Shown here piece after piece: positions 6,178 through 7,554 of a DNA stretch of 7,554 nucleotides. Position 1 is the stretch's first letter. The number at the start of each line of letters is the position of its first letter. The DNA comes from Actinomycetes bacterium (lineage in GTDB: Bacteria; Actinomycetota; CALGFH01): the NCBI GenBank assembly GCA_030146615.1, contig JASLBL010000341.1, forward strand, positions 1 through 7,554, given 5' to 3'. The notes beneath the pieces were generated by a model that did not search any database, was not told the origin of the DNA, and saw nothing but the letters and a program-made list of their open reading frames with translations. The position numbers and the translations under genes were made by a program.

Positions 6178-7488
6178 TCAGGCTCGTGCCGGCGGGCGCA
6201 GCGCGAGCCGGAGCGTCCGCTCGGCCAGGTCGGAGACCCGGGCATTGTCGTAGCCGACGATCGCGCTCCGGACCAGGTCGCCGAGCGGGTCGGTCCAGGC
6301 CGACGGCAGCGCCGTTGCGCCATGCAGCGCGCCGTACACCGAGCCGGCGGTGGCGCCGTTGGAGTCGGTGTCCCAGCCGCCCTGGACGACCAGGCCGACG
6401 GTGCGGGCGTAGCCGCCGTCCCCCCACAGCAGCCCGGCGGCCACCACGGCGGCGTTGTTGATCGTGTGGACCCAGCTGTAGTGGCCATAGCGCGCCTCGA
6501 TCACGTCACGGGCGGCCGGCCAGTCCAGACCCGAGGCATACAGGTCCAGCACGTGGCCTAGCGTCCCGGCCAGCCGGGAGCGCGGAGGGACGTGCTGGAG
6601 GGAGGTGGCCAGCGCGCTGCGGACGTCGGGGACCACGAAGCAGGCTGCGACGAGCGCGGCCGACCACATCTCGCCGTAGATGCCGTTGGCCGTGTGCGAC
6701 ACCATGGCGTCCCGGAACGCCAGGGTGGCCGCCTGGCGCGGGTTGCCCGGCGAGACATAGCCCCAGATGTCGCCACGGATCTGGGCGCCGATCCACTCCC
6801 GATAGGGGTTGCGATGGGTGGCCGTATCTGGCGGATGCAGCCCCTGGACCAGGTTCCGGTAGGCCACCCGCTCGGCCGTGTAGGTCTTGGTGAAGGGCAG
6901 GTGGTCCAGCCACTCGGCGGCCACGTCCTGCGGCCCGAAGCCGAAGCCGTGGGTCTCCAGAATGTGCAGCCCGAGGATCGTGTAGTCGATGTCGTCGTCG
7001 CGGGCCATGAACCGGATCCGTCCCCGTGTCGTCTCCGGCCAGCAGCCCCGCAGCTCAAGTCCCTCGGGCGCCGGCTCCAGGGCCGGCACGTAGTCGAGCA
7101 GCGGGTAGGCACCGGCCAGCTCCAGGTAACGCCGGGTCTGCTCGTGGGTCCATCCCTCGACGGGCTTGCCGAGGGTGCAGCCGGCGCAGCGGCCCAGCCA
7201 GGCGCCGAGCAGCCGGTCGCGGAGCTGCGCCTCGTCGAGCCGGAGTACCGTCGGCGCCGTCTCGGGGAGCTGGGCAAGGATCTCCCCCAGTCCGGAGGGC
7301 TCCTGGTACGGCCAGCTCGCCGAGCGCGGCGCCTGCTCGAGGCGGTCGAGCAGCTCACCGAGCGGCGCCGAGCCGTCACCCAGGGCCAGCTCCACGGCCG
7401 CCTCCAGCTCGGCGACCTCATAGCCGCTCTCGCGCCGCTGGACGAGCTCGTTGGCGACCAGGTCGCGGAGGTCCACTGCGTCATGCAT
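6178..7488 (-). CDS. ADP-ribosylglycohydrolase (DraG/ARH) family protein
   Basis: A 436-aa protein starting at ATG 7488, with GGAGA about 8 nt upstream; TTG 7491 directly precedes it and is less likely. Residues ~1-85 are an N-terminal helical region before the fold proper. DRLLGAWLGRCAGCTLGKPVEG (~91-112, a 22-residue span summarised by its LLGAWLGRCAG and LGKP elements) is the family's opening helix. ARDDDIDYTILG (~162-173) corresponds to the first metal-binding motif (TDDT in DraG). QGGWDTDSNGATAGSVYGAL (~369-388) corresponds to the second (GGDTDT), with the Asp pair that binds Mg2+. The family hydrolyses ADP-ribosyl or related N-ribosyl bonds; DDDID instead of TDDT, and WDTDSN, mark a divergent subgroup often found in carbohydrate/nucleoside operons, so the substrate may not be a protein. 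The gene heads the - strand operon and is followed by a broken ribokinase. It looks intact. Confidence 0.9.
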   Translation of the reverse strand: MHDAVDLRDLVANELVQRRESGYEVAELEAAVELALGDGSAPLGELLDRLEQAPRSASWPYQEPSGLGEILAQLPETAPTVLRLDEAQLRDRLLGAWLGRCAGCTLGKPVEGWTHEQTRRYLELAGAYPLLDYVPALEPAPEGLELRGCWPETTRGRIRFMARDDDIDYTILGLHILETHGFGFGPQDVAAEWLDHLPFTKTYTAERVAYRNLVQGLHPPDTATHRNPYREWIGAQIRGDIWGYVSPGNPRQAATLAFRDAMVSHTANGIYGEMWSAALVAACFVVPDVRSALATSLQHVPPRSRLAGTLGHVLDLYASGLDWPAARDVIEARYGHYSWVHTINNAAVVAAGLLWGDGGYARTVGLVVQGGWDTDSNGATAGSVYGALHGATALPSAWTDPLGDLVRSAIVGYDNARVSDLAERTLRLALRPPARA

Positions 7489-7554
7489 CAAGCTTCTCCA
7501 GATCGTCAGGCTCCCCGGGAGCTGTACCGACGCTACCGCACCGCCGCGAGAGCT
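7489..7554 (-). promoter_or_regulatory. 5' region of the ADP-ribosylglycohydrolase gene
   Basis: Only 66 bases are visible. The ribosome-binding GGAGA lies about 8 nt before ATG 7488. No convincing -10/-35 pair is visible, so the promoter or the preceding operon gene is probably outside the window. Confidence 0.4.

Noticed and set aside
5021..6253. 410-aa plus-strand frame
   Set aside because: Antisense of the VOC gene and the kinase remnant; its Ser/Ala/Arg-rich composition is typical of shadows in high-GC DNA.
6558..7484. 308-aa minus-strand frame
   Set aside because: Out-of-frame shadow of the ADP-ribosylglycohydrolase; Arg/Ser-rich with no domain.
1..7554. CRISPR array or tandem repeats
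   Set aside because: No regularly spaced direct repeats visible.

Overview
The window is GC-rich DNA that looks actinobacterial. Supporting signs are strong G/C preference at third codon positions on the right side, GTG starts, several TANNNT -10 boxes only 6-7 nt before a start codon (the leaderless layout common in actinobacteria), and recombinases of a type familiar from that phylum. I cannot name a species.

Left block, about 1-2472, + strand: a broken E1-like (ThiF-family) adenylyltransferase gene, read from the window edge to 1287, is interrupted by an in-frame TGA at 319-321. A two-gene module follows. The first gene is a leaderless helix-turn-helix protein (1586-2059). The second overlaps its 3' end and encodes a small RelE/ParE-like protein whose reading frame has no ATG/GTG/TTG near its natural start (2044-2472). 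This block is visibly less GC-rich than the right end.

Middle block, 2473-4966: a gene-poor stretch holds an 11-bp perfect inverted repeat. It is followed by a complete tyrosine recombinase on the - strand (2861-3793), a tRNA-Pro(UGG) gene on the - strand (3900-3977, CCA encoded), and a paralogous tyrosine recombinase on the + strand (4077-4966). The second recombinase keeps all catalytic residues but has an ATA where its start codon should be and a -1 frameshift in its N-terminal domain. The recombinases point away from the tRNA on both sides. A separate dyad-symmetric element lies between each recombinase start and the tRNA. This looks like an integration hot spot, with the left block as plausible element cargo.

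Right block, 5186-7488, - strand, very GC-rich: an ADP-ribosylglycohydrolase-family gene (7488-6178), a doubly truncated PfkB/ribokinase pseudogene directly after it (about 6150-5632), and a small VOC/glyoxalase-fold gene (5533-5186). This reads as a chromosomal sugar/nucleoside-type operon damaged by deletion, next to the mobile region.

The most interesting points are the probable toxin-antitoxin pair with an unrecognised start, the E1-like gene with a nonsense codon in a mobile setting, and the recombinase-tRNA-recombinase locus with its two dyads.
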